From assembly GCA_946221915.1 (NCBI GenBank), contig CAMIKG010000014.1, positions 26,563-90,562 on the forward strand: a stretch of DNA of 64,000 bases, read 5' to 3'. The translations under genes and the position numbers were made by a program. Source of the DNA: an uncultured Erwinia sp. (GTDB taxonomy: Bacteria > Pseudomonadota > Gammaproteobacteria > Enterobacterales > Enterobacteriaceae). Numbering within the stretch: position 1 is the first letter of the stretch; the number at the start of each line of letters is the position of its first letter. Below are positions 1 to 8,281 of this stretch, piece by piece. Under the pieces are notes generated by a model that was not told the DNA's origin, made no database searches, and worked only from the letters and a program-made list of their open reading frames with translations.

Positions 1-222
1 GTCGGCAAAACAGGGGCGGCCTTTGCTGGTGGTGATCAGGGCGGGGAGTTGCTGCATGCCATAGACGCGCAGCATCAGTTCGGCCAGCAGGACGCGGGCA
101 GCAAGAAAGCGGGTACGACGGCGCTCGGGCAGATTCCAGGAATCTTCGATTACTTTCTCGGGTAGTCGCTGCAAATATGCCGGTGTCCGGGCATACGCCC
201 AGCGTACAAAATGACTTGCCAT
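1..222 (-). CDS. acpT: 4'-phosphopantetheinyl transferase (AcpT-like), 5' part only
   Basis: Only the first 74 codons are inside the window; the frame is open to base 1. The ATG at 222 is preceded on the minus strand by GGAG at a good distance. The stretch around residues 43-74 (AARVLLAELMLRVYG, then KGRPCFAD) resembles the N-terminal part of Sfp/AcpT-type transferases, where a [GA]R.LL helix is followed by GKP.F just before the catalytic domain. Such enzymes move the phosphopantetheine arm of CoA onto carrier proteins. The Mg-binding and catalytic motifs lie beyond the edge, so AcpT rests on N-terminal pattern alone. It is divergent from the toxin-antitoxin pair on its right. Confidence 0.6.
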   Translation of the reverse strand, partial: MASHFVRWAYARTPAYLQRLPEKVIEDSWNLPERRRTRFLAARVLLAELMLRVYGMQQLPALITTSKGRPCFAD

Positions 223-389
223 CTGTCGCTCCGTGAAAATGGTCGGATAATCATCAGGGATATTGTAAGAATTTTCTTAGGTGATTTCATCCCACTTCTC
301 CTTTGCGGAGCAAATTTAGGATTTTTGACTAGCGTCTCAGGGGGGCGGCGAGATTGTTTTATGTTGTACATCTTTTATCCGTTAGGGGT

Positions 390-418
390 TTGACGCACAA
401 TGTGGTTGTGCATAAACT
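390..418 (+). promoter_or_regulatory. promoter and operator of the higBA-like pair
   Basis: TTGACG (390-395) and TAAACT (413-418) are separated by 17 bp and form a plausible sigma-70 promoter 28 bp upstream of the toxin start. The spacer holds a perfect inverted repeat, GCACAA (395-400) and TTGTGC (406-411), around a 5-nt centre. HigA-type antitoxins usually repress their own operon, so this dyad is the likely operator (inference). Confidence 0.5.
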
Positions 419-445
419 GATGGGACGCAGAAGGAACGAAAAGTT

Positions 446-738
446 ATGGCTGTCGAATTCAGGGACGAATGGCTCGAATCATTCTATGTGGATGATCGGG
501 GACACAAAAAATACCTTCAGCTATTGAAGGTGCTTTGTTTCGAAAACTACAAATTTTGGATGCAGCGACACAGGAATCGGACCTGAGAGTACCACCTGGG
601 AATCGTTTCGAACACCTGGAAGGTAAGATGGCTGGCTGGTGTTCTGTTCGCGTAAATAAGCAATATCGTTTGATTTTCAGATGGTGCGAGGGTATTGCTC
701 ATGACACCTGGCTTGATCCTCATACTTACCGAGGCTAA
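446..738 (+). pseudogene. higB: HigB/RelE-type toxin, interrupted by a one-base frameshift
   Basis: The ATG at 446 starts a frame reading MAVEFRDEWLESFYVDD, a typical HigB-family N-terminus, but it stops at 582-584. The rest of the toxin (FRKLQILDAATQESDL, PPGNRFEHLEG, GWCSVRVNKQYRLIFRW, ending 738) is in the next frame. The frames meet at a run of six A at 506-511; one extra A would restore a normal toxin of about 97 residues. HigB-type toxins are ribosome-dependent mRNA interferases. The retained GWCSVRVNKQYRLIF core is the conserved family segment. The lesion could be real loss, phase variation or slippage at the A run, or a homopolymer sequencing error. The stop overlaps the first possible antitoxin ATG. 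Confidence 0.75.
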
Positions 739-752
739 TGGAGAAGAAATCC

Positions 753-1088
753 ATGAAGAACACCAAACGTCGTCCAGTGACGGTCGGCCAGATGCTGGTG
801 ACTGAGTTTCTGGAGCCGATGAACATCGAGATCAGCGAGCTGGCGGAAGCGATGGGCGTTCACCGGAATTCGTTAAGCAGAATCGTTAACGATAAGGGAG
901 CGCTGACAGCACCAATGGCGATCAAACTTGCCGCTGCTTTAGGAAATACACCAGAGTTTTGGCTTAATATCCAACATGCTGTCGAATTGTGGGATGTCCG
1001 CCACCACGCCTGGGAGCGCGAAGCCAAAAATGTGAAGAGAGTCTATTCGCACGCTGAAGGCCGGAAACTGGTCACTGATTCACCATAG
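753..1088 (+). CDS. higA: HigA-type antitoxin, XRE family
   Basis: A 111-residue protein with a helix-turn-helix of the HigA subfamily: the segment PMNIEISELAEAMGVHRNSL followed by SRIVNDKGALTAPMAIKLAAAL, then NTPEFWLNIQHAVELWDVR, which is diagnostic of HigA/VapI antitoxins. It should bind and neutralise the toxin and repress the operon. I prefer the ATG at 753 because GGAGAAG lies just upstream; an ATG at 738 overlapping the toxin stop would add five residues. The gene is intact although the toxin frame is broken, as expected when a toxin is lost first. It is followed by a strong terminator. Confidence 0.85.
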   Translation: MKNTKRRPVTVGQMLVTEFLEPMNIEISELAEAMGVHRNSLSRIVNDKGALTAPMAIKLAAALGNTPEFWLNIQHAVELWDVRHHAWEREAKNVKRVYSHAEGRKLVTDSP

Positions 1089-1147
1089 TTTTTGCGCTAT
1101 CAGGCAGTCGCGCGGCTTCAGCAAAAGTCTCAGTGAGACATCGGGGG

Positions 1148-1178
1148 AATTGCCCAGCTGCGCGCTGGGCAATTTTTC
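1148..1178 (+). terminator. terminator after higA
   Basis: Perfect 11-bp stem (1148-1158 with 1164-1174), loop of 5 nt, followed by a T run on the plus strand. It ends the toxin-antitoxin transcript and lies just beyond the stop codon of the convergent mnmE. Confidence 0.8.
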
Positions 1179-1182
1179 CGGG

Positions 1183-2547
1183 TTACTTGCCGATACAGAA
1201 GCTGGAAAAAATCCGTCCCAGCAGGTCATCGGAGGTAAACTCCCCGGTGATTTCGCTCAGCGCCTGCTGCGCCAGCCGTAGCTCTTCCGCCAGCAGTTCA
1301 CCGGCCCAGGCACCCAGCAGCTGCTGTTTCCCCTGCTGCAGATGGGTTGCCGCCAGCTCCAGCGCCTGCAGATGACGACGGCGCGCCAGGAAGCCGCCTT
1401 CCATATTACCGGCAAAGCCCATGCTCTGTTTCAGATGGTCGCGCAGTACCTCGATGCCCTCACCGGTACGCGCCGACAGGCGAATAAGTGAGTGGTTATT
1501 CACTTCGCTGAGACCCAGCGTTTCGCCGGTGACATCCGCTTTGTTACGCACCACGGTAATCGGCAGGCTGTCCGGCAGACGGGCGATAAAATCGGGCCAG
1601 ATAGCCGCAGGTTCGGTGGCGTCGGTGGTGGTACCGTCCACCATAAACAGCACGCGATCCGCCTGTTCAATCTCTTTCCACGCACGTTCGATGCCGATGC
1701 GCTCCACTTCGTCACTGGCCTCACGCAGCCCGGCGGTATCAATAATATGCAGTGGCATACCGTCGATATGAATATGTTCACGCAGCACATCGCGCGTGGT
1801 GCCCGCGATATCAGTGACAATCGCCGCTTCACGCCCCGCTAAGGCGTTGAGCAGGCTGGATTTACCGGCATTAGGGCGACCAGCGATGACGACTTTCATC
1901 CCTTCGCGCAGCAGGCTGCCCTGACGCGCTTCGGCGCGCACGGCGTCGAGATCGCCGATCACGGTCATCAGCTGTGCTTCAATTTTGCCATCGGACAGGA
2001 AGTCGATCTCTTCGTCCGGGAAATCAATCGCCGCTTCAACGTAGATACGAAGGTGAGTAAGTGCTTCCACCAGATGATTGACGCGCGCAGAAAATGCTCC
2101 CTGCAGCGAGTTGAGCGCGGAACGCGCCGCCTGCTCCGAACTGGCGTCAATCAGGTCGGCAATGGCTTCCGCCTGTGCTAAATCGAGCTTATCGTTGAGG
2201 AACGCGCGCTCGGAGAACTCTCCCGGCTGGGCGATACGCACGCCTGGCAGCGCCACAATGCGTTTGAGCAGCAAATCGAGGATCACCGGTCCGCCATGGC
2301 CCTGCAGTTCCAGCACGTCTTCACCGGTAAAGGAGTTCGGTCCCGGGAACCACAGCGCAATACCCTGATCGAGTGCGCTGCCGTCGGCATCGAGGAACGG
2401 CAGATAGTCGGCGTAACGCGCTTTCGGCAGTTTACCCAGCAGTTGCTGCGCCACTTCCGCCGCTTTGGCGCCAGAAACGCGCAGGATGCCGACGCCGCCA
2501 CGTCCCGGCGGTGTCGCTTGTGCAACGATGGTATCGCTCTGGCTCAT
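1183..2547 (-). CDS. mnmE: tRNA modification GTPase MnmE
   Basis: A 454-residue protein that, with MnmG, places the (carboxymethyl)aminomethyl group on U34 of certain tRNAs. The N-terminal tetrahydrofolate-binding domain begins DTIVAQATPPGRGGVGI. The helical domain is interrupted by a Ras-like G domain with GRPNAGKSS (P loop), DTAGLR and NKAD, and the protein ends in the essential CIGK motif with the catalytic cysteine. The start at 2547 gives MSQSDTIVAQ; an upstream in-frame ATG at 2577 would add ten unrelated residues. It follows yidC in the order usual for enterobacteria, separated by a hairpin. Confidence 0.97.
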   Translation of the reverse strand: MSQSDTIVAQATPPGRGGVGILRVSGAKAAEVAQQLLGKLPKARYADYLPFLDADGSALDQGIALWFPGPNSFTGEDVLELQGHGGPVILDLLLKRIVALPGVRIAQPGEFSERAFLNDKLDLAQAEAIADLIDASSEQAARSALNSLQGAFSARVNHLVEALTHLRIYVEAAIDFPDEEIDFLSDGKIEAQLMTVIGDLDAVRAEARQGSLLREGMKVVIAGRPNAGKSSLLNALAGREAAIVTDIAGTTRDVLREHIHIDGMPLHIIDTAGLREASDEVERIGIERAWKEIEQADRVLFMVDGTTTDATEPAAIWPDFIARLPDSLPITVVRNKADVTGETLGLSEVNNHSLIRLSARTGEGIEVLRDHLKQSMGFAGNMEGGFLARRRHLQALELAATHLQQGKQQLLGAWAGELLAEELRLAQQALSEITGEFTSDDLLGRIFSSFCIGK

Positions 2548-2578
2548 GTTTAACTCTCTTCTGTACCCATAAAGCAAA

Positions 2579-2598
2579 GGGCGGCATAAATGCCGCCC
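2579..2598 (-). terminator. hairpin between yidC and mnmE
   Basis: Perfect 9-bp stem GGGCGGCAT/ATGCCGCCC with a 2-nt loop, followed on the minus strand by a T-rich stretch (TTTGCTTT). Likely a full or partial terminator of the rpmH-rnpA-yidD-yidC transcript. Confidence 0.65.
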
Positions 2599-2625
2599 TC
2601 ACAGTATCAGCGAATTCGTTAAGAA

Positions 2626-4266
2626 TTACGCTTTCTTATCGCGGCTATGCAGTCCACGTTTTTCCAGCCCACGGTAAATCAGTTGCTGCTGGAGGATGGT
2701 CACCAGGTTGCTGACGATGTAGTACAGCACCAGACCTGACGGGAACCACAGGAAGAACACGGTGAAGATAACCGGCATATAGGTCATGATCTTCTGCTGC
2801 ATTGGATCGGTGACGGTGGTCGGTGACATCTTCTGGATAAAGAACATGGTCACACCCATCAGGATCGGCAGGATGTAGTACGGGTCCTGCGCAGACAGGT
2901 CATGGATCCACAGTGCGAACGGCGCATGACGCAGTTCCACCGAGCCCATCAGCATATAGTACAGCGCCAGGAAGATTGGCATCTGGATCAGCAGCGGGAA
3001 GCAGCCGCCCAGTGGGTTAACCTTCTCAGCTTTGTACAGCGCCATCATTTCCTGGCTCATACGCTGCTTGTCATCGCCTAAACGCTCACGCATCGCCTGC
3101 ATTTTTGGCTGCAGCATGCGCATTTTCGCCATCGAGGTGTACTGCGCTTTGGTCAGCGGGTACATGATGCCGCGCACGATAAAGGTGATAACGATAATGG
3201 AGAAGCCCCAGTTACCGATAAAGCCGTGCAGGAATTTCAGCAGTTTAAACAGCGGCTGAGAGATAAACCACAGCCAGCCATAATCCACGGTCAGGTCAAG
3301 GTGTGGCGCAACCGCCGCCATTTTGTCCTGAATTTCCGGGCCAACCCACAGGGTGGCCGCCAGGCTCTGCTGCGCGCCAGGCGCAACGGTCACTGGTGAT
3401 GACTTATAACCTACTGCCGCGACGCCGTTACCCAGATTATTAGTGTACAGCGTGTTGTTGCCAGCCGTCATCGGCACCCATGCGGTAGCAAAGTACTGCT
3501 GCAGCATCGCCACCCAGCCGTTGCTGGTGGTGGTGTTCAGGTTTTCGTTATCGGCAATTTTGTCGAAAGCGTATTTCTCATACTTCTCTTCGCTGGTGGA
3601 GTAAGCCGCACCGCGGAAAGTATGTAACGCAAAGTTGTTGCTGCCGGTATCACGGTGCTTAGGCAGTTCAGCCGTTTGCTTCAGCTGACCAAACATCGCC
3701 ACTTCCAGCGGCTGCTGGCTGGCGTTATTCACCTGATATTCGACGTTGATCGCATATTCGCCGCGTTTCAGCACAAAGGTCTTGGTATAGACCGCGCCGT
3801 TTTCCGCAGTGAAGGTCATCGGGATACGCAATTCGTTCTGGCCCTGTGCCAGTTCGAAGTTGTCCTGTTCGGTGGCAAACAGCGGACGGCCGTTGGCTGC
3901 GCTGTCCGGACCATCACGACCAATCAGGCCGCTCTGCGCCTGGTACAGGAAAGACGGTGTGGTTTCCAGCAGCTGGAACGGCTGGGAAGAACCCAGTTTA
4001 TCCGGGTAAGTCAGCAGCTGAGCTTGCTCAATATCACCACCACGGGTGTTGATGTTTAAAGCCAGCACATCCGTCTTAACGGTGATCGTCTTGCCCTGAC
4101 CGCTGGCGGGAACGCCCTGACTGGCCGCATCACCGGCTACGCTGGTCGTGCTCTGTGTGGTCTGGGTTTGCTGTGGCTGCGGCGCGTTGTCCGTCTGCCA
4201 GGCTTGCCAGATCATAAAAGACACGAACAGAAAAGCGATGAGAAAAAGATTGCGTTGCGAATCCAT
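2626..4266 (-). CDS. yidC: membrane protein insertase YidC
   Basis: A 546-residue Oxa1/YidC-family insertase that works alone or with SecYEG to place proteins in the inner membrane. The first transmembrane segment is at residues 5-22 (NLFLIAFLFVSFMIWQAW). A large periplasmic beta-sandwich domain spans about 60-340. The conserved insertase core with five more membrane segments begins near LFKLLKFLHGFIGNWGFSII and includes NPLGGCFPLLIQMPIF. The basic C-terminus ends SRDKKA. Length matches the 548-residue E. coli protein. It begins 2 bp after yidD. Confidence 0.98.
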   Translation of the reverse strand: MDSQRNLFLIAFLFVSFMIWQAWQTDNAPQPQQTQTTQSTTSVAGDAASQGVPASGQGKTITVKTDVLALNINTRGGDIEQAQLLTYPDKLGSSQPFQLLETTPSFLYQAQSGLIGRDGPDSAANGRPLFATEQDNFELAQGQNELRIPMTFTAENGAVYTKTFVLKRGEYAINVEYQVNNASQQPLEVAMFGQLKQTAELPKHRDTGSNNFALHTFRGAAYSTSEEKYEKYAFDKIADNENLNTTTSNGWVAMLQQYFATAWVPMTAGNNTLYTNNLGNGVAAVGYKSSPVTVAPGAQQSLAATLWVGPEIQDKMAAVAPHLDLTVDYGWLWFISQPLFKLLKFLHGFIGNWGFSIIVITFIVRGIMYPLTKAQYTSMAKMRMLQPKMQAMRERLGDDKQRMSQEMMALYKAEKVNPLGGCFPLLIQMPIFLALYYMLMGSVELRHAPFALWIHDLSAQDPYYILPILMGVTMFFIQKMSPTTVTDPMQQKIMTYMPVIFTVFFLWFPSGLVLYYIVSNLVTILQQQLIYRGLEKRGLHSRDKKA

Positions 4267-4268
4267 CG

Positions 4269-4526
4269 TTAATGTTCTCTGTTATCGTCGGTTTTTGGTG
4301 GTACCGGATCGTCACCACCCGGGTGTAAAGGGTGGCATTTTAATACGCGTTTCATCGTCAACCAACTGCCTTTTATCACCCCAAACCTGCGCAATGCCTC
4401 AATACCGTATTGCGAGCAGGTTGGCTGAAAGCGACAGTGAGGTCCTAATAGCGGACTGATAACGCGTTGGTAAACGCGTATCAGCGCAATCAGGAGCCGC
4501 GAGCCTGGCGACAGTGACGACGCCAT
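4269..4526 (-). CDS. yidD: membrane protein insertion efficiency factor YidD
   Basis: An 85-residue member of the YidD family, recognised by YQRVISPLLGPHCRFQPTCS and the Cys/His pattern through CHPLHPGGDDP. It is a small amphipathic inner-membrane-associated protein that helps YidC-dependent insertion. It overlaps the 3' end of rnpA by 37 bp and stops 2 bp before yidC, the usual enterobacterial arrangement, so translation is probably coupled. Confidence 0.95.
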   Translation of the reverse strand: MASSLSPGSRLLIALIRVYQRVISPLLGPHCRFQPTCSQYGIEALRRFGVIKGSWLTMKRVLKCHPLHPGGDDPVPPKTDDNREH

Positions 4527-4849
4527 AATTTCTCCAACGCTTCCATCAGCGCCCGGTTATCGAGGTCAGCTGCCCCTTTCTTTGCCACGACCACAAAATC
4601 CATTGCGGGGAGTTCGTGCTGGCGCAGGCGAAAGCTTTCGCGGGTCAATCGCTTGATCCGGTTACGCTCATGCGCACGCTTAACATTTTTTTTCGCGACG
4701 GTAAGACCGATACGGGGATGCCCCAGCGTATTAAGGCGGCCGAGAATGGTAATTTGCGGCATGCCAGCCCGTTGTGGCTGCTGGAAGACGAAAGTGAAAT
4801 GAGCGGGAGTTAACAAGCGTAACTCCCTGGGAAATGCGAGCTTAACCAC
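4490..4849 (-). CDS. rnpA: ribonuclease P protein component
   Basis: A 119-residue basic protein that assists the RNase P RNA in maturing tRNA 5' ends. The family signature is the RNR segment: VAKKNVKRAHERNRIKRLTR. The start codon is GTG (4849), giving MVKLAFPREL as in the E. coli gene. It lies between rpmH and yidD and overlaps yidD. Confidence 0.97.
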   Translation of the reverse strand: MVKLAFPRELRLLTPAHFTFVFQQPQRAGMPQITILGRLNTLGHPRIGLTVAKKNVKRAHERNRIKRLTRESFRLRQHELPAMDFVVVAKKGAADLDNRALMEALEKLWRRHCRQARGS

Positions 4850-4864
4850 TCAGGGTTAGCTTTA

Positions 4865-5005
4865 TTACTTAGAAACGGTCAGACGAGAACGGCCTTTAGC
4901 ACGACGACGTGCCAGAACCTGACGACCATTTTTAGTTGCCATACGAGCACGGAAGCCGTGAGAACGGTTACGCTTCAGTACGGACGGTTGAAAAGTGCGT
5001 TTCAT
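4865..5005 (-). CDS. rpmH: 50S ribosomal protein L34
   Basis: A 46-residue protein reading MKRTFQPSVLKRNRSHGFRA at the start and RLTVSK at the end, which is the complete L34 sequence pattern with 46 residues as in E. coli. It is transcribed away from dnaA and is the first gene of the rpmH-rnpA-yidD-yidC group; a near-consensus promoter lies upstream. Confidence 0.97.
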   Translation of the reverse strand: MKRTFQPSVLKRNRSHGFRARMATKNGRQVLARRRAKGRSRLTVSK

Positions 5006-5103
5006 GGCGATTTCTACCTAAACTTGAAAAATTTCACTTGGTGACGCGTTTTATGAGCCGTAAAACGACCAACGCCTCAGTGTATCTACAATAAAGAGGC
5101 GGG

Positions 5104-5132
5104 ATTGTAATAATTGTACAGTCCGGAGTCAA
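5104..5132 (-). promoter_or_regulatory. sigma-70 promoter of rpmH
   Basis: On the minus strand, TTGACT (5132-5127) and TACAAT (5109-5104) are separated by 17 bp, a near-consensus promoter about 100 bp upstream of rpmH. Confidence 0.8.
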
Positions 5133-5250
5133 TTTACTTCTGATTGCATCACGTATCTGGATACCCGGTTTGACCCTTAAACCAGCCAAAACGGGCCAGA
5201 GCGGAACAGGTCGGGGCGAGAATTATACGGTCTCTGTATGAAAGCGCAAG

Positions 5251-5527
5251 GATCGACAGGATCTTCTGATGATCGTTTGCGGCGAAATTTCGTTGATAAC
5301 GTGATGCGCGCAGGAAATTTCATCTAATGCAGACGATCCTGAATGTCTTTTGAGCGGGTTGGCGTACACTTATCTGCGCTATTCCGCCCTGTGGATAAAA
5401 TGGATCAAAACTGTGTAGAAAGTGAAGATCTCTGGCGCGCTTTGCGCTATGATCCGCCGTTCCGCAAACGATCCTGGTTAGCGATCGTCTGGCGGACTAA
5501 CCGCAGATAGCGGTTCGCATACTGATC
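5251..5527. promoter_or_regulatory. dnaA upstream control region, GATC-rich, with a DnaA box
   Basis: The 600-bp gap between rpmH and dnaA holds ten GATC sites in 277 bp (5251, 5260, 5271, 5335, 5403, 5427, 5451, 5470, 5483, 5524), about one expected by chance. One perfect DnaA box, TGTGGATAA, sits at 5390-5398. GATCGTTTGCGG (5271-5282) and CCGCAAACGATC (5462-5473) form a 12-bp inverted repeat. In E. coli the dnaA promoter carries a DnaA box and clustered GATC sites through which DnaA and SeqA/Dam control expression. The same role is inferred here. I see no AT-rich 13-mers, so I do not call this oriC. Confidence 0.75.
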
Positions 5528-5605
5528 TAAGCTATGCGTCAACAATGATTAATGTATCGTTTCAGCGCTTTTTTTCTTATCGATTTTGTTCGAGTGGAGT
5601 CCGCC

Positions 5606-7003
5606 GTGTCACTTTCGCTTTGGCAACAGTGTCTTGCCCGCCTGCAGGATGAGCTACCTGCCACAGAATTCAGCATGTGGATACGCCCGTTACAGGCCGA
5701 ACTGAATGACAACACACTGGCCTTGTACGCACCAAATCGGTTTGTACTCGACTGGGTTCGTGATAAATATCTGAATAATATCAACGGACTGCTCAATGAT
5801 TTTTGTGGCACGGACGCGCCATTATTGCGTTTTGAAGTTGGCAGCAAACCGGTCACCCAGACGATTAGTCAGCCGGTGGCCGCTGCCGCCAGCGTAAGCG
5901 CGCCGCCTGTGGCTACAGGTGTGCGTGCGGCGCCGTCACGCCCAAGCTGGGACAATGTGCCCGCGCCTGCTGAGTTGTCTTACCGCTCGAACGTCAATAC
6001 CAAACATAACTTCGACAACTTCGTTGAAGGTAAATCCAACCAGCTGGCGCGCGCGGCGGCGCGTCAGGTTGCCGATAATCCGGGTGGCGCTTATAACCCG
6101 CTGTTCCTGTATGGCGGCACCGGTCTGGGTAAAACGCACCTGCTGCACGCGGTGGGCAATGGCATTATGGCGCGTAAGCCGAATGCTAAAGTGGTGTATA
6201 TGCACTCAGAACGCTTTGTGCAGGATATGGTGAAAGCGTTGCAGAACAACGCCATCGAAGAGTTTAAGCGCTACTATCGTTCAGTCGATGCGCTACTGAT
6301 CGATGACATCCAGTTCTTCGCCAATAAAGAGCGTTCCCAGGAAGAGTTTTTCCATACCTTTAATGCTTTGCTGGAAGGCAATCAGCAGATCATTCTGACC
6401 TCGGATCGCTATCCAAAAGAGATCAACGGTGTGGAAGATCGTCTGAAGTCACGCTTTGGCTGGGGCCTGACGGTGGCGATCGAGCCGCCGGAACTGGAAA
6501 CCCGCGTGGCGATCCTGATGAAGAAAGCCGATGAAAACGACATTCGCCTGCCGGGCGAAGTGGCGTTCTTTATTGCCAAGCGCCTGCGTTCCAATGTGCG
6601 TGAGCTGGAAGGCGCACTGAACCGCGTGATTGCCAACGCCAACTTTACCGGCCGGGCGATTACCATTGATTTTGTGCGCGAAGCGCTGCGCGATCTGCTG
6701 GCGCTGCAGGAAAAGCTGGTCACCATCGACAATATTCAGAAGACGGTGGCGGAGTATTATAAAATCAAGGTGGCCGATCTGCTCTCCAAACGTCGTTCCC
6801 GCTCGGTGGCGCGTCCGCGTCAGATGGCGATGGCGATGGCGAAAGAGCTGACCAACCATAGTTTGCCGGAAATCGGTGATGCTTTCGGGGGTCGCGACCA
6901 TACGACCGTGCTGCATGCCTGCCGTAAAATAGAGCAGCTACGTGAAGAGAGTCACGACATTAAAGAAGATTTCTCAAATCTAATCAGAACATTATCTTCC
7001 TGA
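5606..7003 (+). CDS. dnaA: chromosomal replication initiator DnaA
   Basis: A 465-residue initiator that binds DnaA boxes and melts oriC. The GTG at 5606 gives the conserved start VSLSLWQQCLARLQDELPAT; upstream in-frame codons exist but are not conserved. Domain I (DnaB/DiaA contacts) is followed by a short linker, then the AAA+ domain with GGTGLGKTHLLHA (Walker A) and LLIDDIQFF (Walker B). The C-terminal helix-turn-helix ends in the signature GGRDHTTVLHACRKI. E. coli DnaA is 467 residues. dnaN follows after 4 bp. Confidence 0.98.
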   Translation: MSLSLWQQCLARLQDELPATEFSMWIRPLQAELNDNTLALYAPNRFVLDWVRDKYLNNINGLLNDFCGTDAPLLRFEVGSKPVTQTISQPVAAAASVSAPPVATGVRAAPSRPSWDNVPAPAELSYRSNVNTKHNFDNFVEGKSNQLARAAARQVADNPGGAYNPLFLYGGTGLGKTHLLHAVGNGIMARKPNAKVVYMHSERFVQDMVKALQNNAIEEFKRYYRSVDALLIDDIQFFANKERSQEEFFHTFNALLEGNQQIILTSDRYPKEINGVEDRLKSRFGWGLTVAIEPPELETRVAILMKKADENDIRLPGEVAFFIAKRLRSNVRELEGALNRVIANANFTGRAITIDFVREALRDLLALQEKLVTIDNIQKTVAEYYKIKVADLLSKRRSRSVARPRQMAMAMAKELTNHSLPEIGDAFGGRDHTTVLHACRKIEQLREESHDIKEDFSNLIRTLSS

Positions 7004-7007
7004 CGCT

Positions 7008-8108
7008 ATGAAATTTATTGTAGAACGCGAGCATTTACTCAAACCGTTACAGCAAGTGAGCAGCCCGTTAGGTGGCCGCCCTACGCTGCCGATCCTTGGT
7101 AACCTGCTGCTGCAGGTTAATGAAGGCAGCCTGCTGCTGACCGGTACCGATTTAGAAATGGAAATGGTTGCCCGTGTGGCGCTGGCGCAGGCCCATGAGC
7201 CTGGCGCCACCACCGTGCCGGCGCGCAAATTCTTTGATATCTGCCGCGGCTTGCCGGAAGGGGCGGAGATCAACGTGACGCTGGAAGGCGACAGAATGCT
7301 GGTGCGTTCTGGCCGCAGCCGTTTCTCACTGTCGACACTGCCTGCCAGTGATTTCCCGAATCTGGACGACTGGCAGAGTGAAGTCGAATTCACCCTGCCG
7401 CAGGCGACGATGAAACGCCTGATCGAAGCCACGCAGTTTTCCATGGCGCACCAGGATGTACGTTACTACCTGAACGGCATGCTGTTTGAAACTGAAGGTG
7501 AAGAGCTGCGTACCGTCGCCACCGATGGCCACCGTCTGGCGGTGTGCTCCATGCCAATCGGGCAGGCGCTGCCAAATCATTCGGTGATCGTGCCGCGTAA
7601 AGGCGTGATTGAGCTGGTACGTTTGCTGGATGGCGGCGACACACCGCTGCAGGTGCAGATCGGCAGCAATAATATCCGCGCCCATGTTGGCGACTTCATT
7701 TTCACTTCAAAACTGGTGGATGGCCGCTTCCCTGATTATCGCCGCGTGTTGCCGAAAAATCCGGACAAGACTCTCGCTGCCGGCTGCGATCTGCTGAAGC
7801 AGGCATTTGCCCGTGCGGCGATTCTCTCCAATGAGAAATTCCGCGGCGTTCGCCTGTATATCAGCGAAAACCAGCTCAAAATCACTGCTAACAACCCGGA
7901 GCAGGAAGAAGCGGAAGAGATGCTGGACGTCACTTATGGCGGCACCGATCTGGAAATTGGTTTTAACGTCAGTTACGTGCTGGATGTGCTGAACGCGCTG
8001 AAATGCGAGAATGTGCGTCTGTTACTGACCGATTCAGTGTCCAGCGTGCAGATTGAAGATGCTGCGAGTACCTCAGCAGCCTACGTCGTCATGCCCATGC
8101 GTCTGTAG
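7008..8108 (+). CDS. dnaN: DNA polymerase III beta subunit (sliding clamp)
   Basis: A 366-residue clamp, exactly the usual enterobacterial length, starting MKFIVEREHLLKPLQQVSSP and ending YVVMPMRL. It forms the ring that tethers replicative polymerases to DNA. It lies 4 bp after dnaA, so the two are cotranscribed. The next gene, recF, is unusually far away (173 bp). Confidence 0.98.
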   Translation: MKFIVEREHLLKPLQQVSSPLGGRPTLPILGNLLLQVNEGSLLLTGTDLEMEMVARVALAQAHEPGATTVPARKFFDICRGLPEGAEINVTLEGDRMLVRSGRSRFSLSTLPASDFPNLDDWQSEVEFTLPQATMKRLIEATQFSMAHQDVRYYLNGMLFETEGEELRTVATDGHRLAVCSMPIGQALPNHSVIVPRKGVIELVRLLDGGDTPLQVQIGSNNIRAHVGDFIFTSKLVDGRFPDYRRVLPKNPDKTLAAGCDLLKQAFARAAILSNEKFRGVRLYISENQLKITANNPEQEEAEEMLDVTYGGTDLEIGFNVSYVLDVLNALKCENVRLLLTDSVSSVQIEDAASTSAAYVVMPMRL

Positions 8109-8281
8109 GGGTGGAATATATCGGGCTAGCTTACTTGCCATTTTGGGCCTGGGCAGTGCTCAAAATCCTCACGTACTTATGTACGCTCCGGTTTTTGCGC
8201 GCTGTCCGCACCCAAACTGGCTGCGCCGCTGACGCCCTGGATCGAGTGGGTGACTGATTCACCTGCGGAGTTGCTTCATCT
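8109..8281. repeat. 173-bp palindrome-bearing spacer between dnaN and recF
   Basis: In E. coli dnaN and recF are essentially contiguous; here 173 bp separates them. The spacer has no ORF worth calling. It centres on CGTAC-TTAT-GTACG (8170-8183) inside a looser hairpin whose outer parts carry AAAA and TTTT tracts. It looks like a small dispersed palindromic repeat inserted between the genes, but there is no second copy in this window, so family membership is inference. Confidence 0.5.

Noticed and set aside
5006..5605. oriC next to dnaA
   Set aside because: Only one perfect DnaA box and no AT-rich 13-mer block; enterobacterial oriC normally lies near mnmG. The GATC cluster fits the dnaA promoter.
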